9,265 bases of DNA from an uncultured Erysipelotrichaceae bacterium (GCA_900321535.1 ONWJ01000080.1:1-9265), one strand, 5' to 3'. Counted from the first letter of the stretch, positions 1 through 7,327 are shown. Numbers and translations: made by a program. The notes: a model not told the origin generated them from the letters alone.

Positions 1-726
1 ATCAAAGAAACCACCTCAGGCACGGCCAAAGACCAAACGATCGCTTGCGACGGTATCGACTTCACTTCGACAAAAACCTATCGATACTACAACTACTTAA
101 GCTTTAAGAGCTATTCCTCCGGATCGCTTTACAAGACCGATGGTGAGTTTTATAACGAGACGCCGTTTAGCCTACCTATTAAAAAGGTCACTTGGGTCTT
201 GCAAGGCAACATCACGGCGCAGCCTCACGTTGAATATAGCGATGATTTAGAAGACTGGACTACCGACAACAACTACAGCATGCACCACTTTAAGCTGTTA
301 TTTGGTGATACCGAGTTCACTGGATTTGTTAATTTCGTATCCATCAGCATTGAGTTCTACGGAGCCGGCGCATCAAACCTTGCGAATTATCTGATGCTTG
401 AAGACACCCCCAATCAATGCACCACAAAGTTCGACGTGGCCTCCAATCTCTTTAACGCAATGACGCCGACCGAGCGCAGCGCGTTCATGACAGGTAACGG
501 CTATGTCGTTTCCGTCGCAAGAGCAAGACTAGAAGCCTGGGCAGAAAGCCAAGGAAAAGCCATTATCTCCGTTGATGGAGATTATGAAATCCAGTCAAAC
601 GCTAGAATCGTTTCACCTGTATTAACCCAAGAAAAACGCAGCGATTCCACAATGTTAATCTTGATCGTCGCGGTTTCCTTCGTTGGAGTTGGATTCTACT
701 TCTTCCTCAAGAGAAAGGCTTTCTAA
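1..726 (+). CDS. Surface protein, C-terminal part, with membrane anchor (5' end outside window)
   Basis: The reading frame is open from the first base, so the N-terminus and any signal peptide are not visible; 241 codons are seen. Residues 1-125 look beta-rich, with many aromatic and Ser/Thr residues, as in extracellular beta-sandwich or adhesin-like domains. Residues 135-190 form a short helical segment with the motif QCTTKFDVA, then an ARARLEAWA stretch. From memory, similar segments sit just before the C-terminus of paralogous exported proteins in uncultured Bacilli/Mollicutes; I cannot check this. Residues 217-236 are a clear hydrophobic helix followed by KRKAF, which fits an outside-to-inside tail anchor with no LPxTG motif. 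The last 72 bp overlap the convergent jetD gene. No enzyme motif is visible and the ligand is unknown. An internal TTG at 199 could be mistaken for the start, but the frame continues upstream with no stop. It is an ordinary neighbour with no evident part in defence. Confidence 0.75.
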   Translation: MKETTSGTAKDQTIACDGIDFTSTKTYRYYNYLSFKSYSSGSLYKTDGEFYNETPFSLPIKKVTWVLQGNITAQPHVEYSDDLEDWTTDNNYSMHHFKLLFGDTEFTGFVNFVSISIEFYGAGASNLANYLMLEDTPNQCTTKFDVASNLFNAMTPTERSAFMTGNGYVVSVARARLEAWAESQGKAIISVDGDYEIQSNARIVSPVLTQEKRSDSTMLILIVAVSFVGVGFYFFLKRKAF

Positions 727-1974
727 ATAATCGTCGACTTCCTCATCTTGATTCGATGGATCGCTAAGTGATTCTTGTTCTAATTTGATGTTTTCTGAAA
801 GCATCAATTCGATGACCTCTCCGAAAGGATGGTCATCTTTTTCTTTCAAAGCACGGAGTTTCTTGATGTCGTTATTCGTTAGCGGATTGGCGCTGCCTCG
901 ATAGTGATATAGAGTTTCCGCATCCATGAAAAGCGGCTCGAAATCTATGCCCGTCATTCTCTTAAGATGCATGAATATTTGAAAGCCGCCCCAGTCAATA
1001 TCGCCGAAATGGAAGAAACGAAGTTCGGGCTTAAACAACTGAAGCGCCTTTAAGAAAGTAATACGATTGCCTGAAGCATAACCACCTAAGTAGACGATGA
1101 TCGCATCATCATCTTCGTAATCGAAGAACGTGGTTTGATTCTCGACGGTAATGACTTTGTTTGCCCTACATTCAAGGAAAGTCATCTTCTTCATCATCGC
1201 GTCGGAAAGTGCGAATTCCCCGCCGATATCACCGATGTCGATACGTTGGCCACGGACATCGACAGTAAGTTGTCCTTTGATTAGCGTAGGCGTCTTCGCC
1301 TTGTAGATACGATAGTCAATTAGTAACTCTTCAAACGTTCCATAACGGTCGATTTCATGATTGAAAACCATCATGATTTTTGACTCCATTCTTTCAACGT
1401 ATTTTGAAAAGCCTGTAACTCGTTTGCTAAAGTTTCTTAGATAAGTGTCTTTGTCGTTGGCTTCAATCTCTTTACAAATCGTTAAGTAATAAGTGTCACG
1501 AGGACTGGAGCAGTATTTAGTGACCGAAAGATGTTGATTCAACCGATCGATAAGCATCTCGATGAAGGATTTCGTTATCGGCGTTTTTTCACAACCCTTT
1601 AAAATCCTTTGAAGGTTACAGCGTAATTTAAAATCGAGCTCGATTTTTGAAATTCGACCAAGTTTTGCATAGATTTCTGGAATTTTATCGTTAACCAAAG
1701 AGATTTCATTAATGACATCCCCTTGCCTTTTCACTTGGATAAAACCTTCGTTTTCGATATCGCGAATGACGGTTTCAAATTCCATTCGATAAAGGCCATC
1801 TTCACCTTTGATGTAACGGTCGAAAAGAACGCTGCCGACGGTGTCGCGGCGTTTGCCTTTCGAGAAGAGAACCAAGGTAAAAGACTGCGTTTGTTTGTTT
1901 TCGTTATAAAGAGATTTGGATGCCTCGTATTTGTCTAACAAGGCATTGAGCGTGTCGGAAGTAAGTTTATTCAT
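655..1974 (-). CDS. jetD: Wadjet nuclease subunit JetD (Toprim, topoisomerase VI A-like)
   Basis: This 439-residue protein is the DNA-cutting subunit of the Wadjet complex, known to cleave plasmid DNA once the JetABC motor has extruded it. Residues 1-230 form the N-terminal arm and a winged-helix/CAP-like DNA-binding region. The Toprim domain follows at about 270-350: Glu278 in ITVENQTTF and the metal-binding pair Asp325/Asp327 in FHFGDIDWGG are present, as expected for an active nuclease. The conserved core seems to end near residue 402 (IKLEQESL). Residues 405-439 are a tail with 15 Asp/Glu and one Arg. The last 23 codons and the stop lie antisense to the neighbouring surface gene. The ATG overlaps the jetC stop by 8 bp and has only a weak purine tract before it, so translation is probably coupled to jetC. 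A Toprim domain alone could also suggest an OLD nuclease or primase, but the DxDxGG context and the operon make JetD secure. Confidence 0.93.
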   Translation of the reverse strand: MNKLTSDTLNALLDKYEASKSLYNENKQTQSFTLVLFSKGKRRDTVGSVLFDRYIKGEDGLYRMEFETVIRDIENEGFIQVKRQGDVINEISLVNDKIPEIYAKLGRISKIELDFKLRCNLQRILKGCEKTPITKSFIEMLIDRLNQHLSVTKYCSSPRDTYYLTICKEIEANDKDTYLRNFSKRVTGFSKYVERMESKIMMVFNHEIDRYGTFEELLIDYRIYKAKTPTLIKGQLTVDVRGQRIDIGDIGGEFALSDAMMKKMTFLECRANKVITVENQTTFFDYEDDDAIIVYLGGYASGNRITFLKALQLFKPELRFFHFGDIDWGGFQIFMHLKRMTGIDFEPLFMDAETLYHYRGSANPLTNNDIKKLRALKEKDDHPFGEVIELMLSENIKLEQESLSDPSNQDEEVDDYLESLSLEEEVESNSNEGNRDDQD

Positions 1975-4900
1975 CTTCTTTCACAAGCGAAATCGCTCTG
2001 GCGCGGTTATTGGCCTTCACCACCCCAATGGTTGTATCAACATAAGGCATGATGATACGTCCGCGATCGGTCGGAGCCGCCATGATGAGTTGAATGGTCG
2101 TGAGTTTAGAGAAGTATTTCATCATCGCAGAGATGCGGTCTCCGTCCATCTTATCGAAAACCTCATCCAGCATGACCAAGCAACCCGGGCTTCTTCTTCC
2201 ATAGCCGTTTTGGGCAATCTGGTCGAAGGAAGCACCGATGATAACGTAGAACGGTGTTTGAAGCTCACCGCCAGATTTCTCTTTGTTGATCGCAGAGAAG
2301 AAGGCGGTCTCGCCACGCTTGTTGGTAATACGGATATCGTATTCCATGAACTTACGGTAATCGGTGAATTCGCGGAGCAATTTCTCTTCTTGTTCACTGG
2401 TTGGCTCACGGGTGAGTCTAGCGAACAAGTCGATCATCATCTCAAGCTCGGAATCACTGAGGTTTTCCGTGAAGAGATCCTTTGGATCGAAGTTGCGGTC
2501 GCTCTTAAAGATATCGTAGTACGGGGCAAAACGAGGATCGCTGGTCTTGCCGTATTCGAAGTGATAGATTTCTTCGTCGGGGCCAAAAGGCATCGCATCC
2601 AAGATTTTGTTTAGATTTTTGATACTAGCAATCGCGTCACGAACATTTCTACGGATGACCGCGATGTAGTTCTCTCGATATCCATAAAGTGCTTGTTCTT
2701 TGACTTCTTCGGCCTTGGATTTGAATTGTTGAAGATCGCGCTCAACAACAAAGTTGCGTTCTTTGAAGAAGTCATCCAAGTTCTCAATTCGAGCTTGAGA
2801 ATCGAAGGAGAAGTCTTCGATGTATTTGGCCATAAGGGCTTCGAGCCTTACATCCGATTTGGATAAGACGGTGCGGCTTTCATCAAGTTTTGCTTTTAGT
2901 TCTTCTCTCGTGAGAACGTTCTTTTCTTTGTAGGCATCAAAAGAAGCAGCGAATCCCTTATCTTCCATGAGCCCATCAAATACTTGATGTGCCTCTTTTA
3001 GGTCTTCATCCAATTGCTTGGAGACGTTTTCGGCGTTTTGAAGCGCAGCCTGCGCATCGATATATTCCTGTTGGATTTCATCGCGAGCAACTTCTAAAGC
3101 GTGGATTCTAGCCTTATAAGAATCTAGCTCAAGCGTAAGGGCACCGCCGTTATCAGCGTCTGCCTTCTCTTGATTCAACTGGAGCAAACGTTGCTTCAAT
3201 TGTTCGAGGTCACCCCATAAATCAGGGCTCTTTTCTAAGCGGCTGGCGGCGTTGACGGCATCGCGAGAGATGCGAAGCTTGGCTTCTAGTCTGCCTGCTT
3301 CGCTCTTGTGGCCATCGTACTGTTTCACCATTTCATTGATTTCCATGACGACATTATCGTGCTGGATTTCGATGGCTTTACGGCCGATGAAAGGAACTTC
3401 AAATACACGGGCACGGGTTTGTCTAGCCGCTTTGTTGCGGTAGACCATCACGGTGCGGGTAATCGAGCATTCAAAGTTTTTAAGTTCGTCTTCCGAATCA
3501 ACGCAGATGACTTCGCCCAAAACATAATTGACATAGCGCTGGGCGCGTTCGTCATCGGCGACAACCTTGGTGGCCAAAGAGTTCTCTTGGGCCTCGCATG
3601 GTTTGATCTTCGCGCAGTTGACTAAACCAACGCCGAAGAGACCATATTCTTTCTTGCTCCGTTCATAAATGCGAAGGGCCTCATCGTAATAGGTATCAGG
3701 AACGAACAAGTCCATACGTCTGGTGTTCAAGTATCCTTCGACCGCGTTTCTCCACTCCTCGCAGCCTTTCTTGATATCAATCAACTCGCAGAATGGGATG
3801 ACCGGAATCTCAACGCCGACTTTGGATTTGATGCCGGCACGAATCAAATATTGAAGCGTGGTGACGTTGCGGTCATAGTTCATGACGCCAGAGCGTAACG
3901 ACTCTTCAATTTTGCGTTTTCCTTGCAAATCCTCACGAATTTCCGCCATCGCTTGTTCGGATTTCGTCTTTTTGGTACGTAATTCGTCGTCGTTATTTTC
4001 TAACGCTTTCTTCCAGGCGACGGCTTCTTTGATGAAGGCTTTGTAGTCGTGCTCGGTTGCGAATCGACCAATATTGGTGTTGATGCCAAGGTCTTGGGCG
4101 CGCTTGGTTTGTTCCACCAAATCTTTGTTAAGGAAAATCACTTCGCGTTCTTTGAAGGCGATTTCCCCATTGGCCTTATCAATCTTATCTTGGAGAGCTT
4201 TCAAAGCCTGGAAACGATCGGAATGGAGGAATAGGTTATAGCTATTCTGTGCTTCGGTGACATCATCCGTCGCGGCTTTGTATTTCATGGCCAAAGCATC
4301 GCGTTGAGGGCGGAGGGAATGGACCTGGTCACGAGCCGTGTTGATTTTCCCGTAGATGTCTTGAATCGAAAGATGCTTCTCGTAGGCTTGAAGAATCTTG
4401 TTTTCGATGATCGCATCGCGATATTTTTGACCGATTTCAGTGATTTCACCCAAGCGAAGAAGTTTATCTTCGTCTACCGTGATTTTTTGTTGGAGCTCAC
4501 GATACGCCTGCATGGATTGCCTCATGGTTTCGAGGTCAATATCCTTTTGAGGCAAAAGGAAACGGAAGACAAAGTCTTTGACCTCGGCGATTGGGCGGAA
4601 CGCCATCGCCTTAGGCAAAAGCTCATAATATTTCTCAAGCTCATAGTCGATGGACAAGAGACTTGCGATTTGGCGACGGATATCTTTTCTTGAACCTTCC
4701 AAGAACTTAAAGCCAGATACTTCAGCCTTGCCGTATTTGGAGGCGAACTTACGCTCAAAGCGTTTGTAATTCACGATGAGACGATCACCGTTTTCATCGT
4801 CGAAGAACCAATCATCTTCAAGGCCATGTCCGATGATGCGATAGAATTTCGCGTCAGGTTTGTTGGAGTTTTCGCGAATTTCGAAAACCGCGCCGATGAT

Positions 4901-5215
4901 GACTGGGCGTTTTTCGAGGTCGTCATAATACTCTAAGGCAATGTGGGAAATGAGGTTATCATCGTTTCTTAAGAAGCGGCGATTCTCATAGCCGAGTTTG
5001 CCTCTCATATAGGTTTCAAGAGTACGGCTGGCCTCAGAAGAAGCGGCCGTGTTGAATCTAGCGTTGCCGCCAGACAAAAGGTAATGGATCGCGTCCATGA
5101 CCGTGGACTTACCCGATCCGTTTTCGCCCGTCAAAAGGATATTGCCTTTGACCTCAATGGTCTCGTTATAGAAAACGTGCCAATTGATAAGCTTAATCTT
5201 CGTTATCTTCTTCAT
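1967..5215 (-). CDS. jetC: Wadjet SMC-like ATPase JetC
   Basis: This 1082-residue SMC/MukB-type ATPase is the motor of the Wadjet complex; its dimer extrudes DNA loops using ATP. The N-terminal head (about 1-230) carries Walker A GENGSGKST at 30-38 with Lys36. Long coiled coils run at about 235-455 and 625-860, around a hinge at about 455-620 (EEWRNAVEGYLNTRRMDLFV). The C-terminal head has the ABC signature KSGGEL (Ser981-Leu985) and Walker B ending in Asp1017-Glu1018 (LVMLDEVFDK). All catalytic elements are intact and the length is normal for the family. The ATG at 5215 lies inside jetB (23-bp overlap) and is served by AAAGGAG nine bases upstream, which fixes the start. Six of the seven cysteines lie in the hinge. 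SbcC/Rad50 would be an alternative from the head motifs alone, but there is no CxxC zinc hook at the apex and the flanking kleisin, KITE and Toprim genes identify JetC. Confidence 0.95.
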   Translation of the reverse strand: MKKITKIKLINWHVFYNETIEVKGNILLTGENGSGKSTVMDAIHYLLSGGNARFNTAASSEASRTLETYMRGKLGYENRRFLRNDDNLISHIALEYYDDLEKRPVIIGAVFEIRENSNKPDAKFYRIIGHGLEDDWFFDDENGDRLIVNYKRFERKFASKYGKAEVSGFKFLEGSRKDIRRQIASLLSIDYELEKYYELLPKAMAFRPIAEVKDFVFRFLLPQKDIDLETMRQSMQAYRELQQKITVDEDKLLRLGEITEIGQKYRDAIIENKILQAYEKHLSIQDIYGKINTARDQVHSLRPQRDALAMKYKAATDDVTEAQNSYNLFLHSDRFQALKALQDKIDKANGEIAFKEREVIFLNKDLVEQTKRAQDLGINTNIGRFATEHDYKAFIKEAVAWKKALENNDDELRTKKTKSEQAMAEIREDLQGKRKIEESLRSGVMNYDRNVTTLQYLIRAGIKSKVGVEIPVIPFCELIDIKKGCEEWRNAVEGYLNTRRMDLFVPDTYYDEALRIYERSKKEYGLFGVGLVNCAKIKPCEAQENSLATKVVADDERAQRYVNYVLGEVICVDSEDELKNFECSITRTVMVYRNKAARQTRARVFEVPFIGRKAIEIQHDNVVMEINEMVKQYDGHKSEAGRLEAKLRISRDAVNAASRLEKSPDLWGDLEQLKQRLLQLNQEKADADNGGALTLELDSYKARIHALEVARDEIQQEYIDAQAALQNAENVSKQLDEDLKEAHQVFDGLMEDKGFAASFDAYKEKNVLTREELKAKLDESRTVLSKSDVRLEALMAKYIEDFSFDSQARIENLDDFFKERNFVVERDLQQFKSKAEEVKEQALYGYRENYIAVIRRNVRDAIASIKNLNKILDAMPFGPDEEIYHFEYGKTSDPRFAPYYDIFKSDRNFDPKDLFTENLSDSELEMMIDLFARLTREPTSEQEEKLLREFTDYRKFMEYDIRITNKRGETAFFSAINKEKSGGELQTPFYVIIGASFDQIAQNGYGRRSPGCLVMLDEVFDKMDGDRISAMMKYFSKLTTIQLIMAAPTDRGRIIMPYVDTTIGVVKANNRARAISLVKEDE

Positions 5216-5831
5216 CGGCTTCTTCTCCTTTGTCTTTGGCGAAATCCTTTAGTCTCGCGTTGATCGCATCGATATCCTCTTGGGTGATGATCAAAAGGAT
5301 GGATGGCAGAATCTCAATGTTCGATTCAGGCAGGATGTTTCTTTTTTCGTAATCGATGACCTTATATTGCCTAAGGTTTTTCAAGGCGTTGCGGTAGGTC
5401 GCCATCTTCTTGTCGGCGTTGAAGATCTGACTGGCACGCACCTCGGTGACGATGTCTTCTAAGGTGATGATGATTTTTGAAGTCGAGGTGATTTCTTTCG
5501 ACTTCATGTAATAGAACTTGCGAAGGATCAACAAAATGACGGTTTCGAATTTCGTAAGGCGGACGCGGTTATGATCAGCTAAGGTGCGGATGAAAATGAT
5601 GCCCTTGCTGATATCGTTGATCACTTCAAAGTCAATCACTGCGAAATAGAGTCTAAAAAGAGTCAGATTCTCTTGGACGAAATAATAATCGTTGCGCTCA
5701 TTCTCTTTTCCTTTGATGATGAACGTCTCATGGATGAGCTTATTGCTAATGCGGGAGAAGTCTTCTTTCTCACGTTCTTTTAGAAGCCCATATGCTTCAG
5801 CGAAAGCTGGTCCGATTTCTCTTTTTTCCAT
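5193..5831 (-). CDS. jetB: Wadjet KITE subunit JetB
   Basis: This 212-residue protein has the size and position of JetB, the tandem winged-helix (KITE, MukE/ScpB-like) subunit that binds the kleisin and regulates the SMC heads. Residues 5-75 form a first helical/winged unit. Residues 90-175 form a second one, with a long hydrophobic helix (KFETVILLILRKFYYMK) followed by a strand and the LEDIVTEV and YRNALKNLRQYKVIDYE helices, a typical winged-helix layout. The C-terminus (DKGEEADEEDNED) is acidic and is encoded over the jetC ribosome-binding site and start. The ATG at 5831 is preceded by AGAAAGGAG at nine bases. It begins 3 bp after the jetA stop, in the same frame. I believe the family matches the DUF6063-type JetB of Firmicutes type II systems and not the DUF4194 type, but this is recall and was not searched. 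Function is assigned mainly from gene order and fold pattern. Confidence 0.88.
   Translation of the reverse strand: MEKREIGPAFAEAYGLLKEREKEDFSRISNKLIHETFIIKGKENERNDYYFVQENLTLFRLYFAVIDFEVINDISKGIIFIRTLADHNRVRLTKFETVILLILRKFYYMKSKEITSTSKIIITLEDIVTEVRASQIFNADKKMATYRNALKNLRQYKVIDYEKRNILPESNIEILPSILLIITQEDIDAINARLKDFAKDKGEEADEEDNED
5225..5231 (-). promoter_or_regulatory. jetC ribosome-binding site
   Basis: AAAGGAG ends nine bases before the jetC ATG, inside the jetB coding region. It fixes the jetC start and, read in the jetB frame, contributes to the acidic end of JetB. Confidence 0.8.
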
Positions 5832-5834
5832 AGA

Positions 5835-7238
5835 TCAAGACTCCTTTCTGTAAAGGGTGAAGTTATGCATGCGGTAATGAAGCACGTGGATGATTTCGTT
5901 ATTTGGCTCAATCTCATAATGCAAGCCGGCGGATTCGGCATAAACCTGCATCAAGAAGGCAAAGAGCAAATCATCAAAGTCACGAATTTCCATCTCGGAC
6001 AATGCGATGGAATCGCGGTCCCCAAGAATCTCAAGCGCTCTCTCGTCGACCTTGTGTCTAGAGAAGCGGTCTTCAGCGAAGATAGCAAGTCTGCCAAGCT
6101 CGATTTCTTCTTCCGTAAGCTCAGGCTCAACAAGCCCGATGGAAGTAAGTTTATCTTTCAAAAAGCGGGGGGCGTATGTCGATTTATCATCGATATTGGC
6201 ACTTCTACGGATGCCGACAAGGGATTCAAAATCGTATTCTTCCGGCACTCCTTTCAGTGAGGCAAGCGCGGAGATGATACGACCTTCTACATCCACATTT
6301 TCATTGAGGATGAAGTTGAGTTTTCCCTTCGCGGAATTGAGGTAACGGTTGTTGTTGCGATCAATGTAATCCAAGAGGCTCTGCATGTAGGAGAAGGAAT
6401 GGATGACATAGGTGATCATATCCATCAGCTTCGCATCAATTGCCGCGATGTGGTCTGAAGAATAGTCATCATCATGGGTTGTTTCCATCATGTTCTGACG
6501 AATGTTAGGGATATAGGAGTCCGCCATAGAACGCATCGTCTGAAGGATGACGTCGCTATAACGGTCAGGGTTGTCTTTGGATTTGATGTTATCAAACAAG
6601 GTGAACAAGACATCGTGCTGATACTCAACCAAAACGATTTGATAAATCTCTTTTGGAGTCAAATCAGGGCTATTCATCAAATTTTCAATGTAACGGCGGA
6701 TTTTGGAATTAAGCCCTTGAAGCCCGTTCATCAATGCCCTGGTTCTTTCTTCAATCTGTTGGAGGGTGGAATAAGACTTAGAGAAGTTATCGGCGTTCAT
6801 CTCTTTGCACATCGTGAAGACGACATAGACATAGCCGGTATATTCCATCTGCCCCTTGCCTTTATGAGCAACTTCTTTCATTCGCTCCAAAAGGAGGATG
6901 GCGCTTCCATCTAATGAGAAATTGGTTTCAAATCCATCCGTCGTATCTTCAATCAAGAAGCCGGCGCGTTTGAATTGCTTAATCTTGAGGTTGGCTTTTT
7001 CTCTTGCGGTCTTGGCTTCGATATCGGTGTTCTCATCATCATAAAGTTCGTCGAATTGATGCATCCTGATATAAGAAGCCATGCCGGAAACAACTTCTTC
7101 TCTAGGAATGAAAGGCCTGGCTTCGCCTTCGCAGAAAAGGCCATAAAGATACATTAAAAGCTCATAATTGGCGCGCCTATCGGTAGAGGCTAACGGGCCA
7201 AAGAGCTTGCTATTTACAACATCGAAAAGATTATCCAT
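5835..7238 (-). CDS. jetA: Wadjet kleisin subunit JetA
   Basis: This is the first gene of the Wadjet operon. JetA is the kleisin that bridges the two JetC heads and carries JetB. From the start chosen here it is 467 residues, close to the family's usual size. The N-terminal motif LFDVVNSKLFGPLAS (residues 4-18) followed by a helical YELLMYLYGLF segment resembles the start of Firmicutes-type JetA (DUF5716-like, from memory). The middle is largely helical. The C-terminal part (FDDLLFAFLMQVYAESAG, then short strands) would be the winged-helix that contacts an SMC head. The start is uncertain. ATG 7238 places the conserved motif at the N-terminus and leaves 100 bp for divergent promoters. ATG 7316 and TTG 7325 are also in frame, adding 26 or 29 residues, but would leave almost no space before the lipase gene. 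None has a good Shine-Dalgarno sequence. The gene ends in TGA, and its last codons (RKES) form the jetB ribosome-binding site. Confidence 0.9.
   Translation of the reverse strand: MDNLFDVVNSKLFGPLASTDRRANYELLMYLYGLFCEGEARPFIPREEVVSGMASYIRMHQFDELYDDENTDIEAKTAREKANLKIKQFKRAGFLIEDTTDGFETNFSLDGSAILLLERMKEVAHKGKGQMEYTGYVYVVFTMCKEMNADNFSKSYSTLQQIEERTRALMNGLQGLNSKIRRYIENLMNSPDLTPKEIYQIVLVEYQHDVLFTLFDNIKSKDNPDRYSDVILQTMRSMADSYIPNIRQNMMETTHDDDYSSDHIAAIDAKLMDMITYVIHSFSYMQSLLDYIDRNNNRYLNSAKGKLNFILNENVDVEGRIISALASLKGVPEEYDFESLVGIRRSANIDDKSTYAPRFLKDKLTSIGLVEPELTEEEIELGRLAIFAEDRFSRHKVDERALEILGDRDSIALSEMEIRDFDDLLFAFLMQVYAESAGLHYEIEPNNEIIHVLHYRMHNFTLYRKES
5841..5849 (-). promoter_or_regulatory. jetB ribosome-binding site
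   Basis: AGAAAGGAG ends nine bases before the jetB ATG and lies within the last codons of jetA. Its strength shows that jetB has its own initiation even though it is in frame with jetA. Confidence 0.8.
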
Positions 7239-7252
7239 AACTGGTCTTTTGA

Positions 7253-7258
7253 TATTAT
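7253..7258 (+). promoter_or_regulatory. Possible -10 element for the lipase gene
   Basis: TATTAT matches the -10 consensus at five of six bases on the plus strand and overlaps the minus-strand GATAAT of the jetA promoter, an arrangement seen in bidirectional promoters. The upstream -35 match (TTATCC at 7231-7236, 16-bp spacer) is poor. The transcript would start near 7265 and carry the palindrome in its leader. Weak evidence. Confidence 0.2.
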
Positions 7259-7282
7259 CGCAAGATTCGGTCAAGGTTTCAC
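7254..7282 (-). promoter_or_regulatory. Candidate jetA promoter (extended -10)
   Basis: On the minus strand GTGAAA (7282-7277, four of six matches to the -35 consensus) is followed after 17 bases by GATAAT (7259-7254, five of six matches to the -10 consensus). TGC directly upstream of the -10 makes an extended -10. Transcription would start about 8 bases before ATG 7238, giving a very short leader, which would explain the lack of a Shine-Dalgarno sequence. It is supported by sequence match only. Confidence 0.4.
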
Positions 7283-7295
7283 TATTAAGTGAAAC
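7276..7295. promoter_or_regulatory. Perfect palindrome, candidate operator
   Basis: The arms GTTTCACT (7276-7283) and AGTGAAAC (7288-7295) are perfect inverted repeats separated by ATTA. The site lies between the divergent jetA and lipase genes and covers the proposed jetA -35 region. A dimeric helix-turn-helix regulator bound here could block jetA transcription and possibly affect the lipase gene too. No regulator gene is present in the window. With only 4 bp between the arms it could also form a weak hairpin, but there is no T-run to make it a terminator. If jetA started at 7316 the palindrome would lie inside its coding sequence. Confidence 0.5.
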
Positions 7296-7327
7296 AATTT
7301 TTGCTTTGCTTTTCATTGCGGCCAACT

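Noticed and set aside
710..722. AGAAAG-G-CTTTCT inverted repeat near the end of the surface gene, as a terminator
   Set aside because: The arms leave almost no loop, the stem is AT-rich and short, and no T-run follows on either strand.
655..1974. JetD as an OLD-family nuclease or retron-type Toprim effector
   Set aside because: It has no ABC ATPase domain of its own, and the VENQTTF and GDIDWGG motifs plus the operon fit JetD.
1916..2614. Long plus-strand open frame (232 codons) antisense to jetC
   Set aside because: It starts from the strand opposite a clear SMC gene, has no ribosome-binding site or recognisable domain, and is explained by antisense reading of biased codons. The same applies to other antisense frames at 3308-3625, 4304-4693, 5865-6260, 6007-6345 and 6474-6914.
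1967..5215. JetC as SbcC/Rad50 of an SbcCD repair complex
   Set aside because: There is no SbcD-type phosphoesterase nearby and no CxxC hook at the coiled-coil apex; the kleisin, KITE and Toprim neighbours define Wadjet.
5835..5837. TGA as a tryptophan codon (Mycoplasma-type code), making JetA-JetB one protein
   Set aside because: No TGA occurs inside any of the genes, tryptophans are TGG, and jetB has its own strong ribosome-binding site.
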